Shown here in pieces: positions 23,913 through 32,527 of a stretch of 64,000 bases of DNA; position 1 is the first letter of the stretch, and each line of letters starts with the position of its first letter. The notes below the pieces were generated by a model. That model did no database searches, was not told the DNA's origin, and was given only the letters and a program-made list of their open reading frames with translations. This DNA comes from Streptomyces sp. MH60 (GTDB lineage Bacteria > Actinomycetota > Actinomycetes > Streptomycetales > Streptomycetaceae), in NCBI RefSeq assembly GCF_002939385.1, contig NZ_MULI01000027.1, forward strand, positions 1 through 64,000. Reading direction: 5' to 3'. A program made the translations under genes and the position numbers.

Positions 23913-23929
23913 AGTTGTTTTTCGGCGGC
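23913..23929 (-). repeat. IS right terminal inverted repeat
   Basis: 17-bp right end of the element, overlapping the end of the transposase stop region; one mismatch to the left end. Confidence 0.88.
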
Positions 23930-24189
23930 TCCCCGAGGCCACGACGGTCGGACGCGACCCGTCCGACGGCGGCGGGGGCTCCGGCCCCCGACCAGCGCGG
24001 TGGGTGGTCCAGCAGGTCATCGGGGGCCTCCAGCCGCACCCACTCCGCGCTCGCGCCCCGGCCACCGGCCCCGCCCGCAGCCACTCCGGGGGAGCGGCCC
24101 TGCCGGGCGAGGGGCGGCGCATCCGCGAGCGGGCCGCGCGCCGGCCGACAGCGGGATGCTGTCGCCTCCCTGTGAACGGAGGGAGTCAA
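23930..24189 (-). pseudogene. Possible gene remnant abutting the IS right end
   Basis: The 560 bp between the IS and cvnA hold no intact gene. On the minus strand, 23930-24189 is open with strongly G/C-biased third positions (for example around EWVRLEAPDDLLDHPP), which looks like coding sequence. It has only a doubtful TTG start and runs straight into the IS, so it may be a gene truncated by the insertion. I do not recognise the family. The remaining 24190-24491 shows nothing beyond the presumed cvn promoter. Confidence 0.3.
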
Positions 24190-24491
24190 GAGCGAATTCC
24201 GGCCGAGAATCCGCCTTCCCTTCGCGTCCGAACCACCCGGTGTCTCCGGCCCGGTGGCGCCGTCACACCCGGCGACTGAATTTGATGGAGTCCGACCGTT
24301 TCTCCGTCATTCGGGAGCGGGTCTGTATCCGGCTTATCGGGCTGTCGTACGAGGCCTCATACCAGAGCGGGACGTTGCCCGGGGGACTTTGGCAACTGCC
24401 CACCGCACATGAGGGGCAGACGACTACTGTCAGTGTCCGTCGGGCGACGCAGGGCCGACGGACCAGTACACGGACCAGTACGAGGACACCG

Positions 24492-26384
24492 ATGTCTCAC
24501 CTCCGCGCCCCGGCCGCGCGAGCAGACCGCCGCGAGGGCGGGCGGCACGGCCGGCCGGCCCCACGTACCACCGCCACGCTCCCCGAGACCCACATACGGT
24601 CCCAACTCCTGAGGCTCGCCGTCCTGCCGCCGGTCGCGGTCGCCCTCAGCGGCTGCGCGGTCGTCCTGTTCACCGTCCGGTCCACCGGCGCCCGGCCCGC
24701 CCCCGTCCTGTGGGGCGTCCTGGCCGGTGCCGTCTCGGTGACCCTCGCGGCCGTCGCCATCGCCGCCGTCGCCGCCGACCGCGCCGCGCGGTCCGTGCAC
24801 GACCGTGTCGGCGCGCTACGGCGCAGCACCGCGCGCCACGAGGGCGACCTGCGCGCCGTCGTCGAGGCGTTGCGCCGCGGCGAGGCACCGCCCCCGCGCA
24901 CCCCGCGCGGCGGACCGCCGGACGACGCCGACGACCTCGAACTGCTCGCCGCCGACCTCTCCCGCGCCCACGACGGCGCCGTCACCGCCGTCGTCCGGGC
25001 CGCCCAGCTCTCCAGCCAGGCGGGCAGCGAACAGAAGCTGGAGGTCTTCGTCAACCTCGCCCGGCGCCTGCAGTCCCTGGTGCACCGGGAGATCTCCATC
25101 CTGGACGAGCTGGAGAACGAGATCGAGGACCCCGACCTCCTCAAGGGCCTCTTCCACGTCGACCACCTCGCCACCCGCATCCGCCGCCACGCCGAGAACC
25201 TGGCCGTGCTCGGCGGTGCCGTCTCCCGCCGCCAGTGGAGCAACCCGGTCGACATGACCGAGGTGCTGCGCTCGGCCATCGCCGAGGTCGAGCAGTACTC
25301 CCGGGTCCGGCTGGTCCCGCCGATCGACGGCACCCTGCGCGGCCACGCCGTCGCCGACGTCATCCACCTGCTGGCCGAACTCGTCGAGAACGCCACCCTG
25401 TTCTCCGCCCCGCAGACCCAGGTGCTGATGCGCGCCAACCTCGTCACCTCGGGCCTGGCCGTCGAGGTCGAGGACCGCGGACTGGGCATGCCCGTCGGCG
25501 AGCAGAGCCGGATGAACGCCCTGCTCGCCGACCCCGACCAGGTCAACGTCGCCCGCCTGCTGGCGGACGGGCGCATCGGGCTGTTCGTCGTCTCCCAGCT
25601 CGCCAAGCGGCACGGGATCACCGTGCGGCTGCAGACCAACATCTACGGCGGTGTCCAGGCCGTACTGGTGGTGCCCCAGGCCCTGTTGGGCACCGAGCCG
25701 GGGGCGCTGCCCGGGGGCGGGGCGGGGCAGACGCAGGCCACCGGTGCCGAACGGGTGCCCGTGGCGCCGCCGCCCGGGCAGCAGTTGCGGGCCGTGTCTC
25801 CTGTGACGCCGCAGGCTCCGGTCCTCTCCAGCACGCTCCACGTGCCGACCCCGGACGGACGTACCCCCCAGGCACCGACCCTCGACGCACCCGCTCCGGC
25901 CGCGCCGACGCCGGTGCCCGCCCGACCGGCTCCCGCCGTTCCCCCGCCCGCGCCCGTTCCCGCCCCCGCTTCCGAGGTGCCGGGTCCGGCCCAGGTGCGC
26001 AGGGCCGACGGCGAACCCGTGCCGCTGCCCGTGCGCGGCACGCACCGGAACCGCCCCACCCCGGCCGCCGCCGTGCCCGGTGTGCGGTCCGAGGACCGGG
26101 GCGTCCTCGCCGAGCACGCGGCCACCCCGCCCGTCCCGCGGCACAGCGCGGTGCGCGGCACCATGGGGAAGCCCCGGCTGCCGCGCCGCCGCGCCCAGGA
26201 GCACATCGCGCCCCAGTTGCGCGGTGGCCCCGCGCCCCGCCAGGAACCCGAGCAGTACACCGGGCACGACCCGGGTCTGATGGCCGCCTTCCAGCGCGGC
26301 GTCGGCCTCGCGGAGGCCCAGCAGCACACCGAACCGGCGCCTTCGGCACCGACCCACCGCGACCCGGGCGTGACAGCCGAATGA
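24492..26384 (+). CDS. cvnA: CvnA-type sensor-like histidine kinase of a conservon
   Basis: A 630-aa membrane protein with two N-terminal hydrophobic segments (about residues 35-60 and 73-98), a helical region, and a GHKL ATPase domain with the N-box ELVENATLFSAPQTQ and the G-box DRGLGMPVG. A long Pro/Ala-rich C-terminal tail follows from about residue 400. CvnA proteins head Streptomyces conservons and are thought to form a membrane complex with CvnB-D that resembles eukaryotic GPCR modules. The extracytoplasmic sensor loop is very short here (about 10 residues), unlike CvnAs with a large nitrate/nitrite-sensing ectodomain. ATG 24492 was chosen because upstream residues are not family-like. 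Its stop overlaps an in-frame ATG of the cvnB frame. Confidence 0.9.
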   Translation: MSHLRAPAARADRREGGRHGRPAPRTTATLPETHIRSQLLRLAVLPPVAVALSGCAVVLFTVRSTGARPAPVLWGVLAGAVSVTLAAVAIAAVAADRAARSVHDRVGALRRSTARHEGDLRAVVEALRRGEAPPPRTPRGGPPDDADDLELLAADLSRAHDGAVTAVVRAAQLSSQAGSEQKLEVFVNLARRLQSLVHREISILDELENEIEDPDLLKGLFHVDHLATRIRRHAENLAVLGGAVSRRQWSNPVDMTEVLRSAIAEVEQYSRVRLVPPIDGTLRGHAVADVIHLLAELVENATLFSAPQTQVLMRANLVTSGLAVEVEDRGLGMPVGEQSRMNALLADPDQVNVARLLADGRIGLFVVSQLAKRHGITVRLQTNIYGGVQAVLVVPQALLGTEPGALPGGGAGQTQATGAERVPVAPPPGQQLRAVSPVTPQAPVLSSTLHVPTPDGRTPQAPTLDAPAPAAPTPVPARPAPAVPPPAPVPAPASEVPGPAQVRRADGEPVPLPVRGTHRNRPTPAAAVPGVRSEDRGVLAEHAATPPVPRHSAVRGTMGKPRLPRRRAQEHIAPQLRGGPAPRQEPEQYTGHDPGLMAAFQRGVGLAEAQQHTEPAPSAPTHRDPGVTAE

Positions 26385-26482
26385 CCCTCCGCACGACCAC
26401 CCCCACGACCGCCCTCACCCCCACCCCCACTCCCACGACCAGCGCTCCCGCAGACCTTCGTACCCCAAGGAGTCGATCCACC

Positions 26483-26917
26483 ATGGCGAGCGATGCGCCG
26501 ACCGGCCACGTGTCCGACCTCGACTGGCTGATGAGCGGCCTCGTCCAGCGCGTACCGCACACCAGCAGCGCGGTGCTCCTGTCCGCCGACGGACTCGTGA
26601 AGTCCGTCCACGGACTCGACGCCGACAGCGCCGACCACATGGCGGCCCTGGCCTCCGGTCTGTACTCCCTCGGCCGCAGCGCCGGCGTCCGCTTCGGCGA
26701 CGGCGGGGACGTGCGGCAGGTCGTCGTCGAACTCGACTCGACCCTGCTCTTCGTCACCACCGCGGGCTCCGGCACCTGCCTCGCCGTGCTGGCCGGCCGC
26801 GAGGCCGACGCGGCCGTCCTCGGCTACGAGATGGCGATGCTGGTCAAGAGCGTCCGCCCCTACCTGGTCACCGCGCCCCGGCAGCACGCCGTCGAACCCC
26901 CGGCGATGAGGCCTTGA
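26483..26917 (+). CDS. cvnB: CvnB, roadblock/LC7-domain protein of the conservon
   Basis: A 144-aa roadblock/LC7 (MglB-like) protein starting with LDWLMSGLVQRVP and containing SSAVLLSADGLVKSVHGL. It probably acts as the GAP-like partner of the CvnD GTPase. An in-frame ATG at 26381 overlaps the cvnA stop. ATG 26483 has a clear AAGGAG ten bases upstream, and the intervening residues are Thr/Pro-rich and not family-like, so I prefer 26483. Confidence 0.92.
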   Translation: MASDAPTGHVSDLDWLMSGLVQRVPHTSSAVLLSADGLVKSVHGLDADSADHMAALASGLYSLGRSAGVRFGDGGDVRQVVVELDSTLLFVTTAGSGTCLAVLAGREADAAVLGYEMAMLVKSVRPYLVTAPRQHAVEPPAMRP

Positions 26918-27294
26918 CGGTGGCCGCGGCCGGCGACGGGCCCTGGCTCGACGACGCGGCCGGACGGCTGGTGCGCCCCTTCACCGTCAGCAACGGCCGT
27001 ACCCGGCCCACCGTCTCGCTCGACCTGATGTCCCAGGTCATGGCCACCGGGGCGACCCCCCTCGGCTACCTCGGACCCGAGCACGCGCAGGCGCTCGACC
27101 TGTGCCGGGCGCCCCTCCCGGTCGCCGAGCTCGCCGCACATCTGCGGCTTCCGGTGGCGGTCACCAAGGTGCTGCTCTCGGACCTCGTCGACTGCGGCGC
27201 GCTGACCACCAAACCCCCCGCCGCGTTCCACCACCACCCCACGGACCGGGCCCTTCTGGAGGCAGTGCTCGATGGACTACGACGACAGCTCTGA
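26914..27294 (+). CDS. cvnC: CvnC, DUF742 protein of the conservon
   Basis: A 126-aa DUF742 protein: VRPFTVSNGRTRP near the start, then a winged-helix-like LPVAVTKVLLSDLVDCG. TTG 26914 overlaps the cvnB stop (TTGA); GTG 26920 is an alternative. Its 3' end overlaps the start of cvnD by 23 bp. Confidence 0.92.
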   Translation: MTVAAAGDGPWLDDAAGRLVRPFTVSNGRTRPTVSLDLMSQVMATGATPLGYLGPEHAQALDLCRAPLPVAELAAHLRLPVAVTKVLLSDLVDCGALTTKPPAAFHHHPTDRALLEAVLDGLRRQL

Positions 27295-27901
27295 CTACGC
27301 ACACGGCGAAGGCGCCGACCCGTTCCCCACCGCCCTGAAGATCCTCGTGGCGGGCGGATTCGGCGTCGGCAAGACGACCTTCGTCGGCGCGGTCAGCGAG
27401 ATCGCACCGCTGAGCACGGAGGAACTGCTCACCACGGTCAGCGCCGCGACCGACAACCTCGACGGAATCGAGAACAAGCTCGAAACGACCGTGGCCATGG
27501 ACTTCGGCCGCCTCACCCTCGATGCCGAACACGTCCTGTACCTGTTCGGAACGCCCGGCCAGGAACGCTTCTGGTTCATGTGGGACGAGCTGTGCGAAGG
27601 CGCGCTCGGCGCGGTGATCCTCGCCGACACCCGCCGCCTGGAGGAGTCCTTCGCCGCCGTCGACTTCTTCGAGGAGCGCGGACTCGGCTTCGTCGTCGCG
27701 ATCAACGAGTTCGACGGTTCCTACCGCTACGACCCCGAGGAGGTGCGCGCGGCCATGGACCTGCACCCCGAGATCCCGATCGTGCGCTGCGACGCCCGGA
27801 TCTCCAGCTCCGGCGTCCAGACGCTGCTCACCCTCGTACGCCACCTCATCGCCCACACCCCGGCCCCGGCGTCCGGGTCCGGCGCCGGAGTCCGCCCATG
27901 A
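27272..27901 (+). CDS. cvnD: CvnD, small Ras-like GTPase of the conservon
   Basis: A 209-aa GTPase with P-loop GGFGVGKTT, switch II GTPGQERF and a degenerate NKxD motif reading NEFD. It works with CvnA-C at the membrane as the signalling switch. It overlaps cvnC upstream and the GAF gene downstream (ATGA at 27898-27901), so all five genes are coupled. Confidence 0.94.
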   Translation: MDYDDSSDYAHGEGADPFPTALKILVAGGFGVGKTTFVGAVSEIAPLSTEELLTTVSAATDNLDGIENKLETTVAMDFGRLTLDAEHVLYLFGTPGQERFWFMWDELCEGALGAVILADTRRLEESFAAVDFFEERGLGFVVAINEFDGSYRYDPEEVRAAMDLHPEIPIVRCDARISSSGVQTLLTLVRHLIAHTPAPASGSGAGVRP

Positions 27902-28473
27902 GCTACGACCCGCCGCGCCCGGCCGGACGTCTGCTGCTCACCCCCGAGGACCGGGAGGCCCCCGCCCGGGTACGACGGCTGCGCCGGCTCGGCCTGGCGG
28001 AACGCCCCGACCCGGCCCTGGACGCCTTCGCCGCCCACCTCGCGGGCCTCGCCGAGGCGCCATACGCGATGGTCAACTTCCTGGTGGAGGGCGGGCAGTT
28101 CTTCGCCGGTCTGCGGGTGCCGGAGGTGCCGCCGGTGACGCGGGGCGACGGGACCAGCCCCGAGTTCGGCCGGCTCCAGCCCAGGGACCACGGCTTCTGT
28201 CCCCACGTGGTGGTCCGGCGCAAGGCGCTGGTCCTGGAGGACGTGCGCGACTACCCGCGTTTCGCGGGCAACCCCGTCGTCGACGCGTTCGGCATCCGCT
28301 CCTACCTCGGTGCCCCGCTCATCGACAGCACGGGGACGGTCCTCGGCACCGTGTCCGCGGCCGACGTGCGGCCCCGGACCTGGGGGACCGCGGGCCTGGC
28401 CACGATCAAGTCGACGGCGGCCGACCTCGTACGGCGCATCGAGCGCAGCGCGGAGGACGGGCTGCCCCTGTGA
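27898..28473 (+). CDS. GAF-domain protein, fifth gene of the conservon operon
   Basis: A 191-aa protein built around one GAF domain: YAMVNFLVEGGQFF, then a DHGFCPHVV segment, then RSYLGAPLIDSTGTVLGTVS. Conservons are often followed by an output or sensor gene (a P450 or a small regulator); here it is a soluble GAF protein. The Cys in DHGFCPHVV lies where redox- or tetrapyrrole-binding GAFs can carry a ligand, but no ligand can be deduced. The ATG overlaps the cvnD stop. Confidence 0.85.
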   Translation: MSYDPPRPAGRLLLTPEDREAPARVRRLRRLGLAERPDPALDAFAAHLAGLAEAPYAMVNFLVEGGQFFAGLRVPEVPPVTRGDGTSPEFGRLQPRDHGFCPHVVVRRKALVLEDVRDYPRFAGNPVVDAFGIRSYLGAPLIDSTGTVLGTVSAADVRPRTWGTAGLATIKSTAADLVRRIERSAEDGLPL

Positions 28474-28676
28474 GCTGCGGGCGGGCCCGCGCGGCAGCCT
28501 GTGCGGCGGCCGGCGCGGAGGGCGTGAAGGAAAGCTGCGGCCGGGCTTAAGAAAGGCTCGATGGACCCGGGACGGTGTCGTACGGCAGATTGCTGTGCGA
28601 TTCCCCTCCCCATCCCGGACGCGGGCCGCTCCGGCGTGCCACCGCCGGGACCTCACCCCCGTCAGGAGCCGTTCCG

Positions 28677-29705
28677 TTGAAGGCGCTGGTCAAGGAGAAG
28701 GCGGAGCCCGGGCTGTGGCTCGCGGACGTGCCCGAGCCCGCCGTGGGACCCGGTGACGTCCTCATCAAGGTGCTGCGCACCGGCATCTGCGGCACCGACC
28801 TGCACATCCGGGCCTGGGACGGCTGGGCGCGGCAGGCCATCCGCACCCCGCTCGTCGTCGGCCACGAGTTCGTCGGCGAGGTCGTCGGCACCGGGCGCGA
28901 CGTCACCGACATCAAGACCGGCGACCGCGTCAGCGGCGAGGGCCACCTGGTCTGCGGCAAGTGCCGCAACTGCCTGGCCGGACGGCGCCACCTGTGCCGC
29001 GCCACCATCGGGCTCGGCGTCGGCCGGGACGGGGCGTTCGCCGAGTACGTCGCCCTGCCCGCTTCCAACGTCTGGGTGCACCGCGTCCCCGTCGACCTCG
29101 ACGTCGCCGCGATCTTCGACCCGTTCGGCAACGCCGTGCACACCGCGCTGTCCTTCCCGCTGGTCGGCGAGGACGTCCTCATCACCGGCGCCGGACCGAT
29201 CGGCCTGATGGCCGCCGCCGTGGCCCGGCACGCGGGCGCCCGCAACGTCGTGATCACCGACGTGAGCGAGGAGCGGCTGGACCTCGCCCGCAAGGTCGGC
29301 GTCAGCCTCGCCCTGAACGTCTCGGACGCCACCATCGCCGACGGACAGCGCGAGCTGGGCCTGCGCGAGGGCTTCGACATCGGCCTGGAGATGTCCGGCC
29401 GCCCCGAGGCCATGCAAGACATGATCGCCAACATGACGCACGGCGGCCGGATCGCCATGCTCGGCCTGCCCGCCGAGGAGTTCCCGGTCGACTGGGCCCG
29501 CATCGTCACGTCCATGATCACCGTCAAGGGCATCTACGGCCGCGAGATGTTCGAGACCTGGTACGCCATGTCCGTGCTGCTGGAAGGCGGCCTCGACCTC
29601 GCCCCGGTGATCACCGGCCGGTACTCCCACCGCGACTTCGAGGCCGCGTTCGCCGACGCGGCGAGCGGCAGGGGCGGCAAGGTCATCCTCGACTGGACCG
29701 CGTAA
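28677..29705 (+). CDS. tdh: L-threonine 3-dehydrogenase
   Basis: A 342-aa zinc medium-chain dehydrogenase, the usual Tdh length. It has the catalytic-zinc Cys in GICGTDLHI, structural zinc Cys in CGKCRNCLAGRRHLC, and an NAD-binding ITGAGPIGLMAA. It oxidises L-threonine to 2-amino-3-ketobutyrate. TTG 28677 follows an AGGAG (28664-28668) at good spacing and gives the canonical MKAL start. kbl follows 28 bp later, so the two enzymes form the threonine-to-glycine pathway. Confidence 0.96.
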   Translation: MKALVKEKAEPGLWLADVPEPAVGPGDVLIKVLRTGICGTDLHIRAWDGWARQAIRTPLVVGHEFVGEVVGTGRDVTDIKTGDRVSGEGHLVCGKCRNCLAGRRHLCRATIGLGVGRDGAFAEYVALPASNVWVHRVPVDLDVAAIFDPFGNAVHTALSFPLVGEDVLITGAGPIGLMAAAVARHAGARNVVITDVSEERLDLARKVGVSLALNVSDATIADGQRELGLREGFDIGLEMSGRPEAMQDMIANMTHGGRIAMLGLPAEEFPVDWARIVTSMITVKGIYGREMFETWYAMSVLLEGGLDLAPVITGRYSHRDFEAAFADAASGRGGKVILDWTA

Positions 29706-29733
29706 GTCATCTGCTTTCCTAGGAGCTTCTGAG

Positions 29734-30927
29734 ATGTTCGACTCCGTGCGCGACGACCTGCGCGCCACCCTCGACGAGATCCGCGCCGCCGGCCTGCACA
29801 AGCCCGAACGCGTCATCGGCACCCCGCAGTCCGCGACCGTCAGCGTCACCGCGGGCGGCCGCCCCGGCGAGGTCCTCAACTTCTGCGCCAACAACTACCT
29901 CGGCCTCGCCGACCACCCCGAGGTCGTCGCCGCCGCCCACGAGGCACTGGACCGCTGGGGCTACGGGATGGCCTCCGTGCGCTTCATCTGCGGCACCCAG
30001 GAGGTGCACAAGGAACTGGAGGCCAGGCTCTCGGCGTTCCTCGGCCAGGAGGACACGATCCTCTACTCCTCCTGCTTCGACGCCAACGGCGGCGTCTTCG
30101 AGACCCTCCTCGGCCCCGAGGACGCGGTGATCTCCGACGCCCTCAACCACGCCTCGATCATCGACGGCATCCGGCTCAGCAAGGCCAAGCGCCTGCGCTA
30201 CGCCAACCGCGACATGGCCGACCTGGAGACGCAGCTCAAGGCCGCGGGCGAGGCCCGCCGCAAGCTGATCGTCACCGACGGCGTCTTCTCCATGGACGGC
30301 TACGTGGCCCCGCTCGCCGAGATCTGCGACCTGGCCGACCGCTACGACGCCATGGTCATGGTCGACGACTCGCACGCCGTCGGCTTCGTCGGCCCCGGCG
30401 GCCGCGGCACCCCCGAACTGCACGGCGTCATGGACCGGGTCGACCTCATCACCGGCACCCTCGGCAAGGCGCTGGGCGGTGCCTCCGGCGGCTACGTCGC
30501 CGCCCGCGCGGAGATCGTCGCCCTGCTGCGCCAGCGCTCGCGTCCGTACCTGTTCTCCAACACCCTCGCCCCGGTGATCGCCGCCGCCTCCCTCAAGGTG
30601 CTCGACCTGCTGGAGTCGGCCGACGACCTGCGCGTACGGCTCGCCGAGAACACCGCCCTGTTCCGCCGCCGGATGACCGAGGAGGGCTTCGACATCCTCC
30701 CCGGCGACCACCCCATCGCGCCCGTCATGATCGGCGACGCGACGAAGGCGGGCCGCATGGCGGAGCTGCTCCTGGAGCGCGGCGTGTACGTGATCGGCTT
30801 CTCCTACCCGGTGGTCCCGCAGGACAAGGCCCGCATCCGCGTCCAGCTGTCCGCCGCCCACTCCACGGACGACGTGCACCGCGCGGTGGACGCCTTCGTC
30901 TCCGCGCGGGAGCGGCTCGCCGCCTGA
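29734..30927 (+). CDS. kbl: Glycine C-acetyltransferase (2-amino-3-ketobutyrate CoA ligase)
   Basis: A 397-aa alpha-oxoamine synthase of full length. The PLP lysine is in TLGKALGGASGGY. NFCANNYLGLADHP and VDDSHAVGFVG are family signatures. It cleaves 2-amino-3-ketobutyrate with CoA to glycine and acetyl-CoA, completing the tdh step. AGGAG (29721-29725) precedes the ATG. Confidence 0.97.
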   Translation: MFDSVRDDLRATLDEIRAAGLHKPERVIGTPQSATVSVTAGGRPGEVLNFCANNYLGLADHPEVVAAAHEALDRWGYGMASVRFICGTQEVHKELEARLSAFLGQEDTILYSSCFDANGGVFETLLGPEDAVISDALNHASIIDGIRLSKAKRLRYANRDMADLETQLKAAGEARRKLIVTDGVFSMDGYVAPLAEICDLADRYDAMVMVDDSHAVGFVGPGGRGTPELHGVMDRVDLITGTLGKALGGASGGYVAARAEIVALLRQRSRPYLFSNTLAPVIAAASLKVLDLLESADDLRVRLAENTALFRRRMTEEGFDILPGDHPIAPVMIGDATKAGRMAELLLERGVYVIGFSYPVVPQDKARIRVQLSAAHSTDDVHRAVDAFVSARERLAA

Positions 30928-30957
30928 AACCCCCGGTGACCTGAGAGAATCGATCCC

Positions 30958-31860
30958 ATGATCGAGGCGCGGCGGCTGCACATCCTGCGAGCGGTGGCGG
31001 ACCACCGCACCGTGACGGCGGCCGCCGCCGCGCTGTACCTCACCCCGTCCGCGGTTTCCCAGCAGCTCGCCGCCCTGGAGCAGGAGACCGGGCACCGCCT
31101 GGTCGAGCGCGGCGCCAGGGGCGTACGGCTGACCCCGGCCGGGGAGATCCTGCTCAGCCACACCAACGCCGTCCTCGCCCAGCTGGAGCGGGCGGAGGCC
31201 GAGCTGGCCGCGTACGGCTCGGGCGAGGCCGGCACGGTCACGGTCGCCTCCTTCGCGACCGGTATCGCGCTCGTCGTCGCGCCCGCCCTGGCCCGCCTCG
31301 CCGCCTCGGCGCCCGGCATCCGCATCCGCGTCCAGGACGCCGAGGGCGACGCCAGTCTGCCGATGGTCCTGGACCGGCAGGTCGACGTGGCCGTCGCCGT
31401 CGAGTACCGCGGCGCGCCTTCCGCCGACGACCCCCGCCTGACCCACGTCCCGCTGTACGCCGAGCCCTTCGACGCGGTCGTCCCGGTCGCCCACCGCCTC
31501 GCCGACGCCGAGGAGGTGCCGCTCGCCGAGCTGGCCAAGGACACCTGGATCGGCCCCTACCCGGGCAACCCGTGCCACGACGTGGTCGTGCTGGCCTGCG
31601 AGAGCGCCGGGTTCCAGCCCCGCCTCGAACACTCCTCGGACGACTTCCGTGCCGTGGTGTCGCTGGCCGCGGCCGACGCCGGGGTGGCGCTCGTCCCGCG
31701 CTCGGCGCTGCACGGCACCGACCTCACCGGCGTGGTCGTCCGCCCGGTCGACGGGGTGGCGCCGACCCGCCGGGTCTTCGCGGCCGTACGCCGGGGAGCG
31801 GAGGAGCACCCGCTGATCCGCCCGGTCCTCGACGCGCTCGGCGAGGCGGCCCGGGCGTGA
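30958..31860 (+). CDS. LysR-family transcriptional regulator
   Basis: A 300-aa LysR protein: N-terminal winged HTH (TVTAAAAALYLTPSAVSQQLAALEQETGHRLVERG) and a periplasmic-binding-like effector domain. It starts 30 bp after kbl on the same strand and may be co-transcribed with tdh-kbl, although LysR genes more often diverge from their target. The target is unknown. Confidence 0.92.
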   Translation: MIEARRLHILRAVADHRTVTAAAAALYLTPSAVSQQLAALEQETGHRLVERGARGVRLTPAGEILLSHTNAVLAQLERAEAELAAYGSGEAGTVTVASFATGIALVVAPALARLAASAPGIRIRVQDAEGDASLPMVLDRQVDVAVAVEYRGAPSADDPRLTHVPLYAEPFDAVVPVAHRLADAEEVPLAELAKDTWIGPYPGNPCHDVVVLACESAGFQPRLEHSSDDFRAVVSLAAADAGVALVPRSALHGTDLTGVVVRPVDGVAPTRRVFAAVRRGAEEHPLIRPVLDALGEAARA

Positions 31861-32038
31861 GGCTTCCGTAGTACGGCGTCTCCTGTACCGGTGGGCCGGG
31901 CGGACCCGGGCCGGCGCGATCCCCGAGTACGCGGCGGACCCGCGGCCGGTGACGCTCCTCTTCTTGCAGGTCGGCGTGCGGCTGGGCGCACCCGTCGTCG
32001 CCGGGTGATTGTCGGTGGCGGCGGCTACCGTGCCTGTC
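31861..32038 (+). other. Gap between lysR and the YjbR gene; contains an open stretch without a start codon
   Basis: 178 bp. From about 31862 to the TGA at 32006-32008 one plus-strand frame is open with strongly G/C-biased third positions (it contains IPEYAADPRPVTLLFLQVG), but it has no ATG, GTG or suitably placed TTG. It may be a remnant of a small gene. I do not recognise it. Confidence 0.25.
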
Positions 32039-32398
32039 ATGCCGGACGCAGAAGACGTACGCCGTATCGCCCTGTCCCTGCCGGACACGACGGAGAAGAT
32101 CGCCTGGAGCATGCCCACCTTCCGGGTCGCGGGAAAGATGTTCGCGACGCTGCCCGAGGAGGAGACCTCCCTCGCGGTGCGCTGCCCGAAGGAGGAACGC
32201 GACGAACTGGTGCTGGCCGAACCGCGGAAGTTCTGGATCGCCGCGCACGAGGCGCAGTTCGCCTGGGTGCGGGCCCGGCTCGCCGCCCTGGAGGGCGAGG
32301 ACGAGCTGCGCGACATCCTCGCCGACTCCTGGCGCCAGGCGGCCCCGACCCGGCTGCTGGAGGCCCATCCCCGGCTGGGGCTGCCCGCCGGGGGCTGA
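32039..32398 (+). CDS. MmcQ/YjbR family protein
   Basis: A 119-aa YjbR/MmcQ-like protein. Features: ALSLPDTTEKIAWSMPTFRVAGKMFATL, a CyaY-like fold core, and LADSWRQAAPTRL near the C terminus. These small DNA-binding-like proteins have no defined biochemical role. ATG 32039 gives the normal family N terminus (MPDAEDVRRIALSLP). Confidence 0.9.
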   Translation: MPDAEDVRRIALSLPDTTEKIAWSMPTFRVAGKMFATLPEEETSLAVRCPKEERDELVLAEPRKFWIAAHEAQFAWVRARLAALEGEDELRDILADSWRQAAPTRLLEAHPRLGLPAGG

Positions 32399-32527
32399 AA
32401 ACCCCTCGGGCGTTGTCAGTGCCCCGTGGCATGATCCGAAGACGTGCGTGACAGCCGGGACCGGAGGGGGGTTCCGGCTGTCGGACGCACGGTGCCACGG
32501 GAGGGCAAGGGGAGGGGAGAGGACGGG

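Larger units (their letters stand above)
22698..23929 (+). mobile_element. ISAzo13-like insertion sequence
   Basis: A 1.23-kb element bounded by inverted repeats that match at 16 of 17 bases. The left end is gccgccgaaaaataact at 22698-22714. The right end, 23913-23929, reads gccgccgaaaaacaact on the complement. It holds a single transposase gene. No clear target duplication is visible. It lies at the downstream edge of the PKS cluster, next to the regulator. Confidence 0.88.

Noticed and set aside
26381..26482. N-terminal extension of cvnB from ATG 26381
   Set aside because: Residues are a Thr/Pro run not found in CvnB, and a strong ribosome site precedes ATG 26483. Translational coupling at 26381 cannot be fully excluded.
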